DNA of 64,000 nt, from NCBI RefSeq assembly GCF_027912515.1, contig NZ_CP115464.1, forward strand, positions 3,077,501 to 3,141,500, written 5' to 3'. The notes under the pieces are model-generated. The model was not told where the DNA came from, did not search any database, and saw nothing but the letters and a program-made list of their open reading frames with translations. The stretch comes from Brevundimonas sp. NIBR10. Its GTDB lineage: Bacteria; Pseudomonadota; Alphaproteobacteria; Caulobacterales; Caulobacteraceae. A program made the position numbers and the translations under genes. Positions 18,974-28,444 of the stretch are shown here, in pieces; the stretch's first letter is position 1, and each line of letters begins with the position of its first letter.

Positions 18974-21694
18974 ATGTTCGTGTCACGATACAGGTCCGCA
19001 TATGCCGGCGCGTCAGCGCTGGCCTTGTTCGCCGCATTGGCGGTTCCGTCGCTCGCGTCTGCTCAGTCCAACCCCACTCCTGCACCCAGCAGTGAACAGG
19101 AGCAGGAAGAGTCAGCTCTCGAGGACATCGTTGTCACAGGCACCAGTATCCGAGGCGTCGCTGCTGCGGGGTCGCCCACGATCGGCGTCGATCGCGACGA
19201 CATCGTCGCCAGTGGATCCAGCAACGTCAGTGATGCGACCCGCCTACTGCCCCAGGTCTTGAACCTCGGTGCGGACGAAAGCCGCAACAGCTTCAGCGGC
19301 GGTGCCCAGGACGCCGCCGCCAACTCCACCGCTGTGCGCAGCGCCAACCTGCGCGGCATCGGACCTGAAGCTACCCTGATGCTGCTGAACGGCCGCCGCC
19401 TGGCGCCCAACGGCGTGATCAAGGCGCTCGGCGACCTTGACCAAATTCCGTCAGCCGCCCTGCAGCGCATCGAGGTCGTCACCGACGGTGCCTCGGCCAT
19501 CTATGGCTCGGATGCCGTGGCCGGGGTGGTCAATCTGATCACCCGCCGGAACTGGGACGGCGCAGAAACCACCGCGCGCTACGGCTTCGCCGATGCCGTG
19601 TCCCAGTTCCAGTTCAGCCAGACCTACGGCCGCACCTGGGATCGCGGCGGTCTGTTCGTCGCCTACGAGCACAATGAGCGCAGCAATCTGTCGGGAGCCG
19701 ATCGCGATTTCGCCAGCCAGAACCGCACCGCGCGGGGCGGCTCCGACGCCCGCCCCTTCACCGCCGCGCCCGGCAACGTCGTCGTCGGCGGCGTGCGCTA
19801 CGGCCTGCCCAACACCAACGGCGTGGGCGTCACCTCGGCCCAGCTGCTGGCGACCGCCAACCGCTACGACGAAGCGGCGGCCAACGATCTGCTGCCGGAA
19901 CAGACCCGCGACACCTTCCTGTTCAACATCAACCAGCAGGTCACGGACCGGCTGGAGTTCTGGTACGAGGGCTTTTACACCAAGCGTGACTACGACTTGG
20001 CGGCCCCCCCTGCCCTGTTCAGCCTGACGGTTCGCAACACCAATCCGTATTTCGTCGGCCCGGTCGGAGCGACCTCGGCGACCGTAGAGTACCGCCTGCT
20101 GGACGACGACGATTCCCACTCGACCGGCTTCGAGAACGCCCAGCAAAACGCAGTTGGCCTGAATGTCGATCTGGGTCACGACTGGCGTCTGGCCGCCTAC
20201 GCCGCCCACAGCATGAGCCGTGGCTTCCAGGATCGGAAGAACGTCATCAACAACGCCGCCCTGACGGCGGCGCTGGCGTCGACCAACCCGGCGACAGCGT
20301 TCAACCCGTTCGGCAACGGGACGTTCAACCGGACCAACAATGCGGCCCTGCTCGACATCATCGACGCCAACCGGGCGACGTTCGGCACCAACATTACCCA
20401 GGATCTGTCGGCCAAGATCGATGGTCCTCTGTTTGATCTACCGGGCGGCACCGTGCGAATGGCGCTGGGCGGCGAGTTCCACGACAACGCTTTCCGACAG
20501 ACCCTGCTGGCAACCAATGTGCTGGCCACGGGCGCGACGACGACCAAGAAGGTATTCAACCAGCGCACGATCAGCTCGGTGTTTGGCGAAATCTTCGTGC
20601 CGATCATCAGCGAAACCAACGCCATGCCGCTGGTCCAGCGCCTGGAGCTCTCGGTCGCCGGCCGGTACGAGGACTATTCGGATTTCGGCACCACGACCAA
20701 CCCCAAGGTCGGCGTGATCTACTCGCCGGGCTACGACCTGAATTTCCGCGCCACCTACGGCACCTCGTTCCGCGCCCCGTCGCTCGTCGACAGCGCGGCC
20801 CAGATCCTCAATATCTTCGTCCAGAACATCACCGATCCGACGTCCGGAACGGGGACCACGCGCGGTATCTTCTTCAACGGCGGCAACAACAGCTTGGGCC
20901 CGGAAACAGCCAAGACCTTCTCCGGTGGCTTCGACTGGACGCCCGAGTTCCTCGACGGCTTCAACCTGTCGTTCAACTACTACAAGATCGAGTACGAGAA
21001 CCGTATCGACGTGGCACCGGGTAATGCCCTGGCTCAAGGCACGGTCTATTCGGCCCTGATCCGCCGGCGCCCCGCTGCCACGGACGTCGCCGGCAACGCG
21101 GCCTTCGATGCGCTGGTCGCATCCTATTTCGCCAGCCCCGACCTGCAGAACCCTGTGGAGCCGGTCGCCAACATCAACGTCGTGCTCGACGGCCGTCGCC
21201 AGAACCTCGGCACGCTGAACCAGGACGGCTATGACATCTCGGCCGGCTATGCGTTCGATACCGATTTCGGGGACTGGCGGGTCGGCGTCGATGTGGCCAA
21301 GATCCTGACGGTCGAGCGCCAAGGCGCAGCAGGCCTGCCGGTCGTGGACGTGCTGGACACTATCGGCAACCCCGTCGATCTGCGCGTGCGCGGCTCGCTG
21401 AGCTGGAACATGGGCGGCTGGTCGGCGAACGCGTTCGCCAACTACACCGACAGCTATCTGAACACCGCCATCACGCCCAACGTCATGGTCGACAGCCTGA
21501 CAACCTATGACTTGACCGCGTCCTACAGGTTCGAGGGCGAAGGTATGGCCAACGGTGTCCGGATCTCGGTCAATGCCCTGAACGTGTTCGACGAGGATCC
21601 CCCCATCGCCCTGAACGGCACGGTCTCCTGGGACAGCCAGGCGGCGTCGGCGATCGGGCGCTTCATCTCATTCGAAATCTCCAAGAGCTGGTGA
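18974..21694 (+). CDS. TonB-dependent outer membrane receptor
   Basis: A 906-residue receptor. A signal peptide ends ASAQS, followed by a Ser/Glu-rich stretch, a plug domain starting LEDIVVTGTSIRG (TonB box region) with RGIGPEATLMLLNGRRLAPNG, and a long barrel ending FISFEISKSW with a terminal aromatic residue. GGGGAGG precedes the ATG at 18974. The plug type resembles receptors for large organic substrates rather than classical siderophores, and the neighbours suggest uptake of an aromatic or ester substrate; this is inference. A strong terminator follows. Confidence 0.93.
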   Translation: MFVSRYRSAYAGASALALFAALAVPSLASAQSNPTPAPSSEQEQEESALEDIVVTGTSIRGVAAAGSPTIGVDRDDIVASGSSNVSDATRLLPQVLNLGADESRNSFSGGAQDAAANSTAVRSANLRGIGPEATLMLLNGRRLAPNGVIKALGDLDQIPSAALQRIEVVTDGASAIYGSDAVAGVVNLITRRNWDGAETTARYGFADAVSQFQFSQTYGRTWDRGGLFVAYEHNERSNLSGADRDFASQNRTARGGSDARPFTAAPGNVVVGGVRYGLPNTNGVGVTSAQLLATANRYDEAAANDLLPEQTRDTFLFNINQQVTDRLEFWYEGFYTKRDYDLAAPPALFSLTVRNTNPYFVGPVGATSATVEYRLLDDDDSHSTGFENAQQNAVGLNVDLGHDWRLAAYAAHSMSRGFQDRKNVINNAALTAALASTNPATAFNPFGNGTFNRTNNAALLDIIDANRATFGTNITQDLSAKIDGPLFDLPGGTVRMALGGEFHDNAFRQTLLATNVLATGATTTKKVFNQRTISSVFGEIFVPIISETNAMPLVQRLELSVAGRYEDYSDFGTTTNPKVGVIYSPGYDLNFRATYGTSFRAPSLVDSAAQILNIFVQNITDPTSGTGTTRGIFFNGGNNSLGPETAKTFSGGFDWTPEFLDGFNLSFNYYKIEYENRIDVAPGNALAQGTVYSALIRRRPAATDVAGNAAFDALVASYFASPDLQNPVEPVANINVVLDGRRQNLGTLNQDGYDISAGYAFDTDFGDWRVGVDVAKILTVERQGAAGLPVVDVLDTIGNPVDLRVRGSLSWNMGGWSANAFANYTDSYLNTAITPNVMVDSLTTYDLTASYRFEGEGMANGVRISVNALNVFDEDPPIALNGTVSWDSQAASAIGRFISFEISKSW

Positions 21695-21725
21695 TCTCAC
21701 AACAGTTCTCCCAGGGGTAACTTGA

Positions 21726-21762
21726 CGGCGAGCCGGGCGTGTCCTGGCTCGCCGCTTTCTTT
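21726..21762 (+). terminator. Intrinsic terminator after the TonB receptor
   Basis: CGGCGAGCC, an 11-base loop, then GGCTCGCCG form a nine-base-pair perfect stem followed by CTTTCTTT. It ends the receptor transcript and shows that the GTG at 21739, inside the loop, is not the start of the next gene. Confidence 0.85.
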
Positions 21763-21774
21763 CAGAGCCTGCCC

Positions 21775-23520
21775 ATGACCCGCGCCATTGCCGCCCTCTT
21801 CGTCCTGTTCGCCACGTATTTCTCGCCAATGTCCGCATGGGCTCAATCAGGTTTCAATAATGGCCCCGCCACGCCGGAGTATTCGGAGCAAGGCGCGACG
21901 TCCTTCCACCTGACGATGCGCGATGGTCTGAAGATCGCGATGTCGCTGCACCGGCCGTCGGTCAACGGCGTACCCGTCGAGGGGGCCCTCCCCGTCATCT
22001 GGCACCACGCCCTGGATATCGAGTCGGCGGGCACGCGTCCGACCGGTGAAGGCTCGGACGCCCGACGCCCCCTTTCCGACCTGACCCGCTTCGGCTATGT
22101 CGTGGCCATCGTGGCGCGGCGGGGCAACGGCGCGTCCTTCGGCACCCGCCGGGGTTATGAGGACTTCACCGAAGGCTTCGACGCCTATGAGATCACGGAA
22201 TGGCTGGCGGCCCAGTCATGGTCGACCGGCAACATCGGCATGTACGGCTGCTCGAACACCGGTGAGGCGGCGATGCACGCGGTCATCGCCCGGCCGCCGC
22301 ACCTGAAAGCTGTCTTCGCCGGCTGCTTCGCCTGGGACCGCTATGACGGCCACACGCGCGGCGGCATCATCTCGCAGTACGGCACAGGCCCGACCCGCAC
22401 CGTCGAGGACGACCTGCGCGCCATGCCCGTCCAGGGCGACGAGGACCGGGTCCTGTTGCGTCAGGCGGCCGAGGAGCATGTCGCTTCGACCAACCTGCTG
22501 GCCCTGATGCAGTCCATGCCCTTTCGCGACAGCTGGTCACCACTGGTCATGGCCCGCTTCTGGGGCGAGGTCAGTATCGGTGCCTATCTGAGCCAGGTCC
22601 GCGACGGCGGCGTGCCGATCTACATCCAGGGCGGCTGGTATGATGATTTCAGAACCGAAGGATTGATCACTCTGGCGAACCTGCCCGGCCAGGCGCGGAT
22701 GATCATCGGGCCCTGGCGTCACTGCCTGAATCCGGAGTTCGACCTGCAGGCCGAACAGGTCCGGTTCTTCGACCACTATCTGAAAGGCAAGGACACGGGC
22801 ATCCAGAACGACGACCCGATCCAGTACTTCACCATCAACGCGCCCGAAGGGCAGCAGTGGCGCAGCGCCAAGGTCTGGCCGCTGCCTGACACGGACAACC
22901 GGCGACTGTTCCTGGCCGGGGATGCGTTGGGCAGCGAACAGCCCCGCGCCGCTGGCACCCGTCCGGTCACCGTAGACTACGCTCCGGTCTGCCCATCCGA
23001 TCCGGTGGAGCCCAACTTCGGCCCCTTCGCCCAGCCATGTCGCTCCTCTGCCGCCAGCGTGACCGTCGCCGCGCGTACCTTCGCGATCGACACGGAGGTT
23101 ACCGGCAATCCGATCGCCGACCTGTGGATTTCGTCCACATCGCCCGAGCAGCCAGTCTTCGCCTACCTGGAGGACGTCGCGCCGGACGGGACCGTCACCG
23201 TGGTCAGCGAGGGCCGTCAGCGCGCGTCGCTGCGCCACGTCGTCGAGGCCCCCTGGAACACCATGGGCACCCCGTGGCGCCGGTCGTGGGCCGAAGATCA
23301 CCAGCCTCTGGTGGCCGGCACGCCGGTCAAGGTCTCGTTCGATCTTCTGGCCGTGTCCTACGTCTTCAAGGCAGGCCACACCCTGCGAGTCAGCATCACC
23401 GGATCGGACGCGCGCGAGCGGGCCCGGGTCGAGGTCGCGCCCGCGCCGACCCTGAGCGTCCACTTCGGCGGCGATACGCCCTCCAGCGTCGTCATTCCGT
23501 TCCGTCCCACGGCGGGTTAG
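21775..23520 (+). CDS. Secreted CocE/NonD (S15 family) hydrolase
   Basis: A 581-residue alpha/beta hydrolase of the X-Pro dipeptidyl-peptidase S15 group. A signal peptide (MTRAIAALFVLFATYF ending SAWAQ) exports it. The nucleophile elbow reads GCSNTGE with Ser160, GGWYDDF holds the likely acid and GPWRHC the histidine. A C-terminal jelly-roll domain (about 400-581) is typical. CocE-type enzymes cleave esters or amides, including cocaine-like benzoyl esters and acyl amides. The ATG at 21775 is used because the upstream GTG lies in a terminator loop. It may release an acid used by the cluster. Confidence 0.9.
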   Translation: MTRAIAALFVLFATYFSPMSAWAQSGFNNGPATPEYSEQGATSFHLTMRDGLKIAMSLHRPSVNGVPVEGALPVIWHHALDIESAGTRPTGEGSDARRPLSDLTRFGYVVAIVARRGNGASFGTRRGYEDFTEGFDAYEITEWLAAQSWSTGNIGMYGCSNTGEAAMHAVIARPPHLKAVFAGCFAWDRYDGHTRGGIISQYGTGPTRTVEDDLRAMPVQGDEDRVLLRQAAEEHVASTNLLALMQSMPFRDSWSPLVMARFWGEVSIGAYLSQVRDGGVPIYIQGGWYDDFRTEGLITLANLPGQARMIIGPWRHCLNPEFDLQAEQVRFFDHYLKGKDTGIQNDDPIQYFTINAPEGQQWRSAKVWPLPDTDNRRLFLAGDALGSEQPRAAGTRPVTVDYAPVCPSDPVEPNFGPFAQPCRSSAASVTVAARTFAIDTEVTGNPIADLWISSTSPEQPVFAYLEDVAPDGTVTVVSEGRQRASLRHVVEAPWNTMGTPWRRSWAEDHQPLVAGTPVKVSFDLLAVSYVFKAGHTLRVSITGSDARERARVEVAPAPTLSVHFGGDTPSSVVIPFRPTAG

Positions 23521-23528
23521 TCCAGACC

Positions 23529-24659
23529 ATGGCCGACGTCTTCAAACTGTACATGACCGGCGACCTCGTCCTGGACGAGCCGGACGCCGACACCTTCTTC
23601 GATCCGGCCCGCGCCATGCTGGCAGAGGCCGACCTGTTGATCGGTCATGTCGAGGTCCCGCATACGACGCGCGGCGTGGAATCCATAGGCGACATTCCCG
23701 CCCCCGCCAGCGATCCCGAGAACCTGCGGGCCATAGGCCGCGCCGGTTTCCACATGGCCAGCCTGGCCGGAAACCACATCCACGACCGGGGGGCCGAGGG
23801 CATCGCCGACACGGTCGCCAACCTGACCGAACAGGGCATCGTCTCAGCCGGCGCAGGCCTGACCCTGGCAGAGGCGCGCAGGCCGGCCCTGACGTCACGC
23901 GCGGGCAAGCGGGTGGGCCTGCTGAGCTACAACTGCGTCGGGCCGCGCGAAGGCTGGGCGGGTCCGAAGAACGCCGGCTGCGCCTATCTGAAGATCATCA
24001 GCCACTACGAACCCGAGGGAGCCAATCCCGGCGGTCCTCCCAAGGTCTACACTTTCGCCGACCCGGACACGGTCGAGGCGATGCAGCGCGACATCGCCGC
24101 CCTTCGCGATCAGGTCGATGTCCTGGTTGTCGCGCTGCACAAGGGGGTCGTCCACACCCCGGCACACATCGCCATGTACGAGACCGCCGTGTCCCGCGCC
24201 GCGATCGACGCGGGGGCCGACATCGTCATCGGCCACCACGCCCACATCACGCGGGGCGTCGAGATCTGGCGCGGCAAGCCGATCTTCCACGGTCTGGGAA
24301 ACTTCGTAACCGTCACGCGCGCCCTGTCGGTCGAGGGAAATGCCAGCCCGGAACGCCGGGCCTGGGCCGAGCGGCGAAAGGTCCTGTTCGGGTTCGAGCC
24401 CCTGGCTGACTATCCCCTCTATCCCTTCCATCCGGAATCGCGGAACGGGATGGTCGCCGCCTGCCACATCGCGACCGACGGCACGATCAGCGCGGGCTTT
24501 CGGCCGTTCTGGATGCTGCCGGGCGGCCAGCCCCGGCCCCTGGGTCAGGACGACAAGGGTCGTGAGGTCGCCGACTACATCATCGACATCACCCGGAAAG
24601 CCGGCTTCAAGACCGAGTTCGCTTGGGACGGCGACCGCGTCGTCTTCGACGCGGCCTGA
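23529..24659 (+). CDS. CapA-like protein (poly-gamma-glutamate synthesis type metallophosphatase fold)
   Basis: A 376-residue protein of the PGA_cap/CapA family. Motifs expected for this calcineurin-like fold are seen in order: MTGDLVLDEP, a GHVEVP segment in place of the usual NLE, MASLAGNHIHDRG, VVALHKG, and GHHAHITRGVEIWRGKPIFHGLGNFV. No signal peptide is visible. It lies 8 bases after the S15 hydrolase and probably forms an operon with it. CapA itself works in polyglutamate capsules, but no capB/capC partners are present, so the role here is unknown; a phosphoesterase or amide hydrolase activity is possible. Confidence 0.85.
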   Translation: MADVFKLYMTGDLVLDEPDADTFFDPARAMLAEADLLIGHVEVPHTTRGVESIGDIPAPASDPENLRAIGRAGFHMASLAGNHIHDRGAEGIADTVANLTEQGIVSAGAGLTLAEARRPALTSRAGKRVGLLSYNCVGPREGWAGPKNAGCAYLKIISHYEPEGANPGGPPKVYTFADPDTVEAMQRDIAALRDQVDVLVVALHKGVVHTPAHIAMYETAVSRAAIDAGADIVIGHHAHITRGVEIWRGKPIFHGLGNFVTVTRALSVEGNASPERRAWAERRKVLFGFEPLADYPLYPFHPESRNGMVAACHIATDGTISAGFRPFWMLPGGQPRPLGQDDKGREVADYIIDITRKAGFKTEFAWDGDRVVFDAA

Positions 24660-24671
24660 CTCCATCCGACG

Positions 24672-25619
24672 TCAGTCGATGTTCTTGCGCTCGACCGTCC
24701 AGCGGTCGTCGGTACACAGGCGGCAGTCCGCGCCGACGAAGGTCCGGCTGGCCGCCGTGTTGCCCAGCAGTTGCCAGTTCAGCCAGTCCTTCATGACCCC
24801 GGCGTAGTCTCCGCCGCGCGGCTCGCGATAGGTTCCCCCGTGGCCCGTGCCGATGTCGGCATGGAAGATCGGAACGCCGTCGATGGCCTGGAAGTCGAGG
24901 ATCGCGTTGGGTTGGGCCTGGTCCGTCGGGCCGCCGGAGACATAGAGGATCGACGTGTGGATCCGCTTCAGATCGTCGATACCCGCCGGCCGATAGCTGC
25001 GGCCGGTGCGGGTGTCGTCGGCGGGCGGCGTGCGGATGATGCCGCTATTGCCGATGATGGCCGTCGTCACGCGGGGATCGTCAGCCGCAGCGATGGCCTG
25101 AAGCCCGCCGCAGGAATGGCCGATAACAGCGATCTTGTCGGCCGCGATGTACCCCTCGAAGCGGCCCCCGGTGACGTCGTTCTGGGCGATCGCCCAGTCG
25201 ATGGTCTCCAGGAGCTGGGCCGTCCGATTTTGGGTGGCGGTCTGCATCACACCTCCCCCACCCCCCGGCGTCATCGGCGCATCCGCGCCTTCGATGATCG
25301 GACCGCCGGTCACGACCAGATAGCCATAGGACGCCAGCTCGCCCAGGAATTGCGGTGTCATGTTCCCGACGTTCAGACAGGCTCCGGCTCCGTGAGCGAC
25401 CAGGGGCAGAGGGTGGCCGACGGTGGCCATGTCAGCAGGGCGATAGATGGTGTGGTCCGCCAGCGAGGGATCCATCTCCATCACGACGGGATACGGCCCG
25501 CCCAGACCCTCGACGGCGACCGGGGGCGCGCTCAGCGGCGGATTGGCGACTTGGGCCTGCGCGGCCCCCATGCCCGACAGGCTGAGCAGGGCGAGGGTCA
25601 ACAGCAGTTCGGTCTTCAT
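24672..25619 (-). CDS. Secreted alpha/beta hydrolase (esterase-like)
   Basis: A 315-residue protein with a signal peptide ending GAAQAQ and an alpha/beta hydrolase core of the dienelactone hydrolase/polyester-esterase type. The oxyanion segment is PLVAHGAGACLN, the nucleophile is Ser169 in GHSCGG, and the histidine is probably in GTGHGGTYRE. A C-terminal pair DCRLC may form a disulphide. CGGAGGA lies nine bases before the ATG at 25619. It has its own promoter gap with a CATATACTGTATG palindrome. A feruloyl-esterase-like role would fit the adjacent hydroxycinnamate genes but is not shown by motifs. Confidence 0.87.
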   Translation of the reverse strand: MKTELLLTLALLSLSGMGAAQAQVANPPLSAPPVAVEGLGGPYPVVMEMDPSLADHTIYRPADMATVGHPLPLVAHGAGACLNVGNMTPQFLGELASYGYLVVTGGPIIEGADAPMTPGGGGGVMQTATQNRTAQLLETIDWAIAQNDVTGGRFEGYIAADKIAVIGHSCGGLQAIAAADDPRVTTAIIGNSGIIRTPPADDTRTGRSYRPAGIDDLKRIHTSILYVSGGPTDQAQPNAILDFQAIDGVPIFHADIGTGHGGTYREPRGGDYAGVMKDWLNWQLLGNTAASRTFVGADCRLCTDDRWTVERKNID

Positions 25620-25672
25620 GGGACATCCTCCGAAGGTCACCCGTCCTGCTCCGATGGCAGCGAGCGTTCAAC

Positions 25673-25685
25673 CATATACTGTATG
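25673..25685. promoter_or_regulatory. Palindromic promoter element upstream of the secreted esterase
   Basis: CATATACTGTATG (CATA-N5-TATG) lies 54 bases before the esterase ATG. It resembles the inner palindrome at 15058, with both containing CATAC and TATATG on the minus strand but different spacing. It may be a promoter or a regulator site. Confidence 0.35.
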
Positions 25686-25712
25686 CAGCACTTACGATCG
25701 GCAAGCGTCGGG

Positions 25713-26948
25713 TCAGACCTGGGCGGGCGACTTCCCGGCGAACAGGAGGCAGCCCACCGCGCAGGCGCTGGTGACGCACAGCATGGCGGCGATCTCGAAG
25801 GCGGTGCCGTCCAGCAGCCTCACCGCGATGGTGGCCAACAGAGCGCCCATGCCGAACTGGGCGAACCCCATGACTGCCGCGACCGCCCCGGCGCGCCAGC
25901 CCGCCGCCCCCATCGCCTCGGCCGCCGCGTTGGGGCTGGACAGGCCGTTCATGGAGAAGGCGAGGCAAAGCGGGATAAGGAAGGCCGGGATCAGGGCGGG
26001 CCACAGCGACACGCTGGCCAGCAGCAGGACGCAGGCCGCCAGGTTCAGCCGGGTCGACCAGATCAGAAGCCGGTGGCTGCTGAACCGGGTCAGCAGCACG
26101 CGATTGACTTGGGACCCGATCAGGACGGCCAGCGACCCGGCCCCGTAGAGCCAGCCGAAGGCGGTCGTCGGCACGCCATATCCGTCGATCAGCAGATGGG
26201 CCGACATGGTCATATAGATGAAGGTGCCGGCCGCGCCGAAGCCTCCGCACGTCACGAATGCCGCGACCTGACGGTCGCCGAGGATGGCCAGATAACTGCG
26301 GAAGGGATGCTCCGAGCGCGCGCGACGTCGCGACTCAGCAGAGCTACTTTCGCAAAGTCGAAGCCACACCACGACGCCCAGCGCGACTCCGAAGGCCAGC
26401 AAAACCCAGAAGACCGCACGCCAGCCGAAACCAGCGATGATCCAGCCTCCCGCCAGTGGCGACAGGATCGGGGCCACGCCGAGGATCAGCATCAATGTGG
26501 AATAGACGCCGGCCGACTCCTGCGGCGTGAAGCGGTCACGGACGATGGCTCGCGAGATCACCACGCCCGCGCAGCCGCCTAGCCCCTGCAAGAACCGGAA
26601 GACAACCAGGGTCGACAGGTTCGACGCGACGATGCAGGCTACGGTCGCGACCAGATACAGGGCGATCCCGAACAGCAGCGGCGCGCGTCGCCCCCATCGG
26701 TCGGAGATCGGGCCATAAGCCAGCTGACCGACGCACAGGCCCAGAGAGAAGGCCGCGACCGTGTCCTGCACCCCCGCCGTCGAGCCGTGAAACTCCAGCG
26801 CCATCGCCGGCAAGCCCGGCAGGTACATCGCGATGGACAGCGATCCGAACGCGGCCAGCGCGCCCAGCGTCAGCAGCAACTCCAGACGGCCGGTTTCAGG
26901 CCGGGACCCCTTCGCTGGTTCAGCCAACCGGCGACGCCGCGTCGTCAC
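25713..26948 (-). CDS. Bcr/CflA-type MFS drug/metabolite transporter
   Basis: A 411-residue 12-helix carrier. Helix 1 reads GSLSIAMYLPGLPAM and is followed by DTVAAFSLGLCVGQLAYGPISDRWGRR, the classic Bcr/CflA entry with motif A. The chosen start is a GTG at 26948 with GGAGG just upstream; this overlaps the end of the acyl-CoA synthetase gene by 29 bases, which supports an operon. It may export toxic aromatic aldehydes or acids, or import a substrate. The start codon is not certain. Confidence 0.85.
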   Translation of the reverse strand: MTTRRRRLAEPAKGSRPETGRLELLLTLGALAAFGSLSIAMYLPGLPAMALEFHGSTAGVQDTVAAFSLGLCVGQLAYGPISDRWGRRAPLLFGIALYLVATVACIVASNLSTLVVFRFLQGLGGCAGVVISRAIVRDRFTPQESAGVYSTLMLILGVAPILSPLAGGWIIAGFGWRAVFWVLLAFGVALGVVVWLRLCESSSAESRRRARSEHPFRSYLAILGDRQVAAFVTCGGFGAAGTFIYMTMSAHLLIDGYGVPTTAFGWLYGAGSLAVLIGSQVNRVLLTRFSSHRLLIWSTRLNLAACVLLLASVSLWPALIPAFLIPLCLAFSMNGLSSPNAAAEAMGAAGWRAGAVAAVMGFAQFGMGALLATIAVRLLDGTAFEIAAMLCVTSACAVGCLLFAGKSPAQV

Positions 26949-28437
26949 TTGCCTCCAGCCGCGCCAGACACAGGGTACGCAGGTCGCCCTTCCTGACCTT
27001 GCCCGAGCCGGTGCGCGGAAGGGCCTCCACCACCAGGACGTGCCGGGGCAGCTTATAGCCGGCCAGCCGACTCGCCAGATGAGTACGGACCCGCTCGGCC
27101 AGGGTTTCGTCGGCGTCCACGTGCGACATGGCGCACACGCCGACCTCGCCCCAGCGAGCATCGGGCACGCCGACGATGGCGACCTCGATCAGGCCGGGGA
27201 AATCGGCCAGCGCCGCCTCGATCTCGGCCGGATAGACGTTCTCGCCCCCGGAAATGTACATGTCCTTGCGGCGATCGACGATGGTCAGATAGCCGTCGGC
27301 GTCGCAGACAGCGATGTCTCCGGTCCGGAACCAGCCGTCGGCGGTGAAGGCCCGAGCCATCTCGTCCGGCCGCCGCCAGTAGCCGCTGAACAGATTGGGG
27401 CCGCTCAGCAGCAACTCGCCCGGCTCACCCGGCCGCACATCGTTTTCGCTCGCATCCACCAGGCGCAACTCGGTCCCCGGTGCCGGGATGCCCGCTGCCC
27501 CGGCCTTGGCCGCGATGATTGTCGGATCGAGCGCCATGCCCAGGACCGTGCCCGCCTCGCTCATGCCGAACCCGTCGACGACGGGTACGCCGGCATCGAG
27601 CCAGGCCATGATCGACGCCGCCGGGTGAGGCGCGCCGCCCGTGAACAGGGCGGTCATATGGCCGAGGCGGCTGCCATCGAATTCGGGTTGCGCGCGGATG
27701 CGATCCGCCATCTGTGGCACACAGAAATAGTGGGTCACCGCCAGATTCGGATCGGATAGACGGGCCAGCGTCCGCCCCGGCTCGAACCCGTCCGAGACCA
27801 ACATGACCCCGCCCTGCATCACGATCGGCCGCACGCTCGTGATCAGACCGATGATGTGGAACATCGGGGTGCCGATCAGGATTCGGCTCCGGGCATCGAC
27901 CTGGCCCAGCAGGCTGAAGTTGATGGCGGTCTGGCGCTGTGCGCGCTCGCTCAGCATCACGCCCTTTGGCGTGCCGGACGTACCCGAGGTAAACAAGATC
28001 AGCGACACGCGCTCGGGGTCAGCAGTCTCGGCCAACATCGTGCCGTGCCCGTCGATCTGCTGCGCGAGGTCGTCCAGCGTCACATCGATCGGCGCGAGGT
28101 CCCCCAGTGCGCCGTCGCCGACGATCAGGCGCGGCTCGGCATCCGCGACCAGCACCGCGATCTCCGGGCCGCTAAGTCGCCAGTTCAGCGGCACATAGGT
28201 CAATCCTGCCCGGGCACAGGCCAGATGCAAGATGATCAGCTCGACCCGGTTCTTCGCCAGTGAGGCGACGCGGTCGCCCAGGCTGCAGCCGTGGCGATGC
28301 CTCAGCAGATCGGCGCACCGCCCGACCGCGCGGTCCAGTTCGGCATAGGTCCAGCGTCGTCCCGAGGCGAGGTCGACCGCCGCGAGCGCGTCGGGCTGGC
28401 GGCGGGCCTGAAAGGCCGTATCGTCGATCGGCCCCAT
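26920..28437 (-). CDS. fcs: Feruloyl-CoA / hydroxycinnamate-CoA synthetase (AMP-forming)
   Basis: A 505-residue adenylate-forming ligase. Motifs are FTSGTSGTPKGVMLS (ATP loop), GFGMSEAGT, DGWFRTGD and DRRKDMYISGGENVYPAEIE, with the C-terminal lysine in GSGKVRKGDLR. It would activate ferulate, p-coumarate or caffeate to the CoA ester. The substrate is inferred from the next gene upstream, a hydroxycinnamoyl-CoA hydratase-lyase, separated by 7 bases, and a vanillin dehydrogenase beyond. The general family is certain; the hydroxycinnamate specificity is by context. Confidence 0.88.
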   Translation of the reverse strand: MGPIDDTAFQARRQPDALAAVDLASGRRWTYAELDRAVGRCADLLRHRHGCSLGDRVASLAKNRVELIILHLACARAGLTYVPLNWRLSGPEIAVLVADAEPRLIVGDGALGDLAPIDVTLDDLAQQIDGHGTMLAETADPERVSLILFTSGTSGTPKGVMLSERAQRQTAINFSLLGQVDARSRILIGTPMFHIIGLITSVRPIVMQGGVMLVSDGFEPGRTLARLSDPNLAVTHYFCVPQMADRIRAQPEFDGSRLGHMTALFTGGAPHPAASIMAWLDAGVPVVDGFGMSEAGTVLGMALDPTIIAAKAGAAGIPAPGTELRLVDASENDVRPGEPGELLLSGPNLFSGYWRRPDEMARAFTADGWFRTGDIAVCDADGYLTIVDRRKDMYISGGENVYPAEIEAALADFPGLIEVAIVGVPDARWGEVGVCAMSHVDADETLAERVRTHLASRLAGYKLPRHVLVVEALPRTGSGKVRKGDLRTLCLARLEASDDAASPVG

Positions 28438-28444
28438 GGCCCGA

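Noticed and set aside
24771..26582. Long plus-strand open frame of about 600 codons
   Set aside because: It is antisense to the esterase and Bcr/CflA genes, which have clear motifs; the frame is low-complexity Gly/Arg/Asp-rich, as expected from a GC-rich complement.
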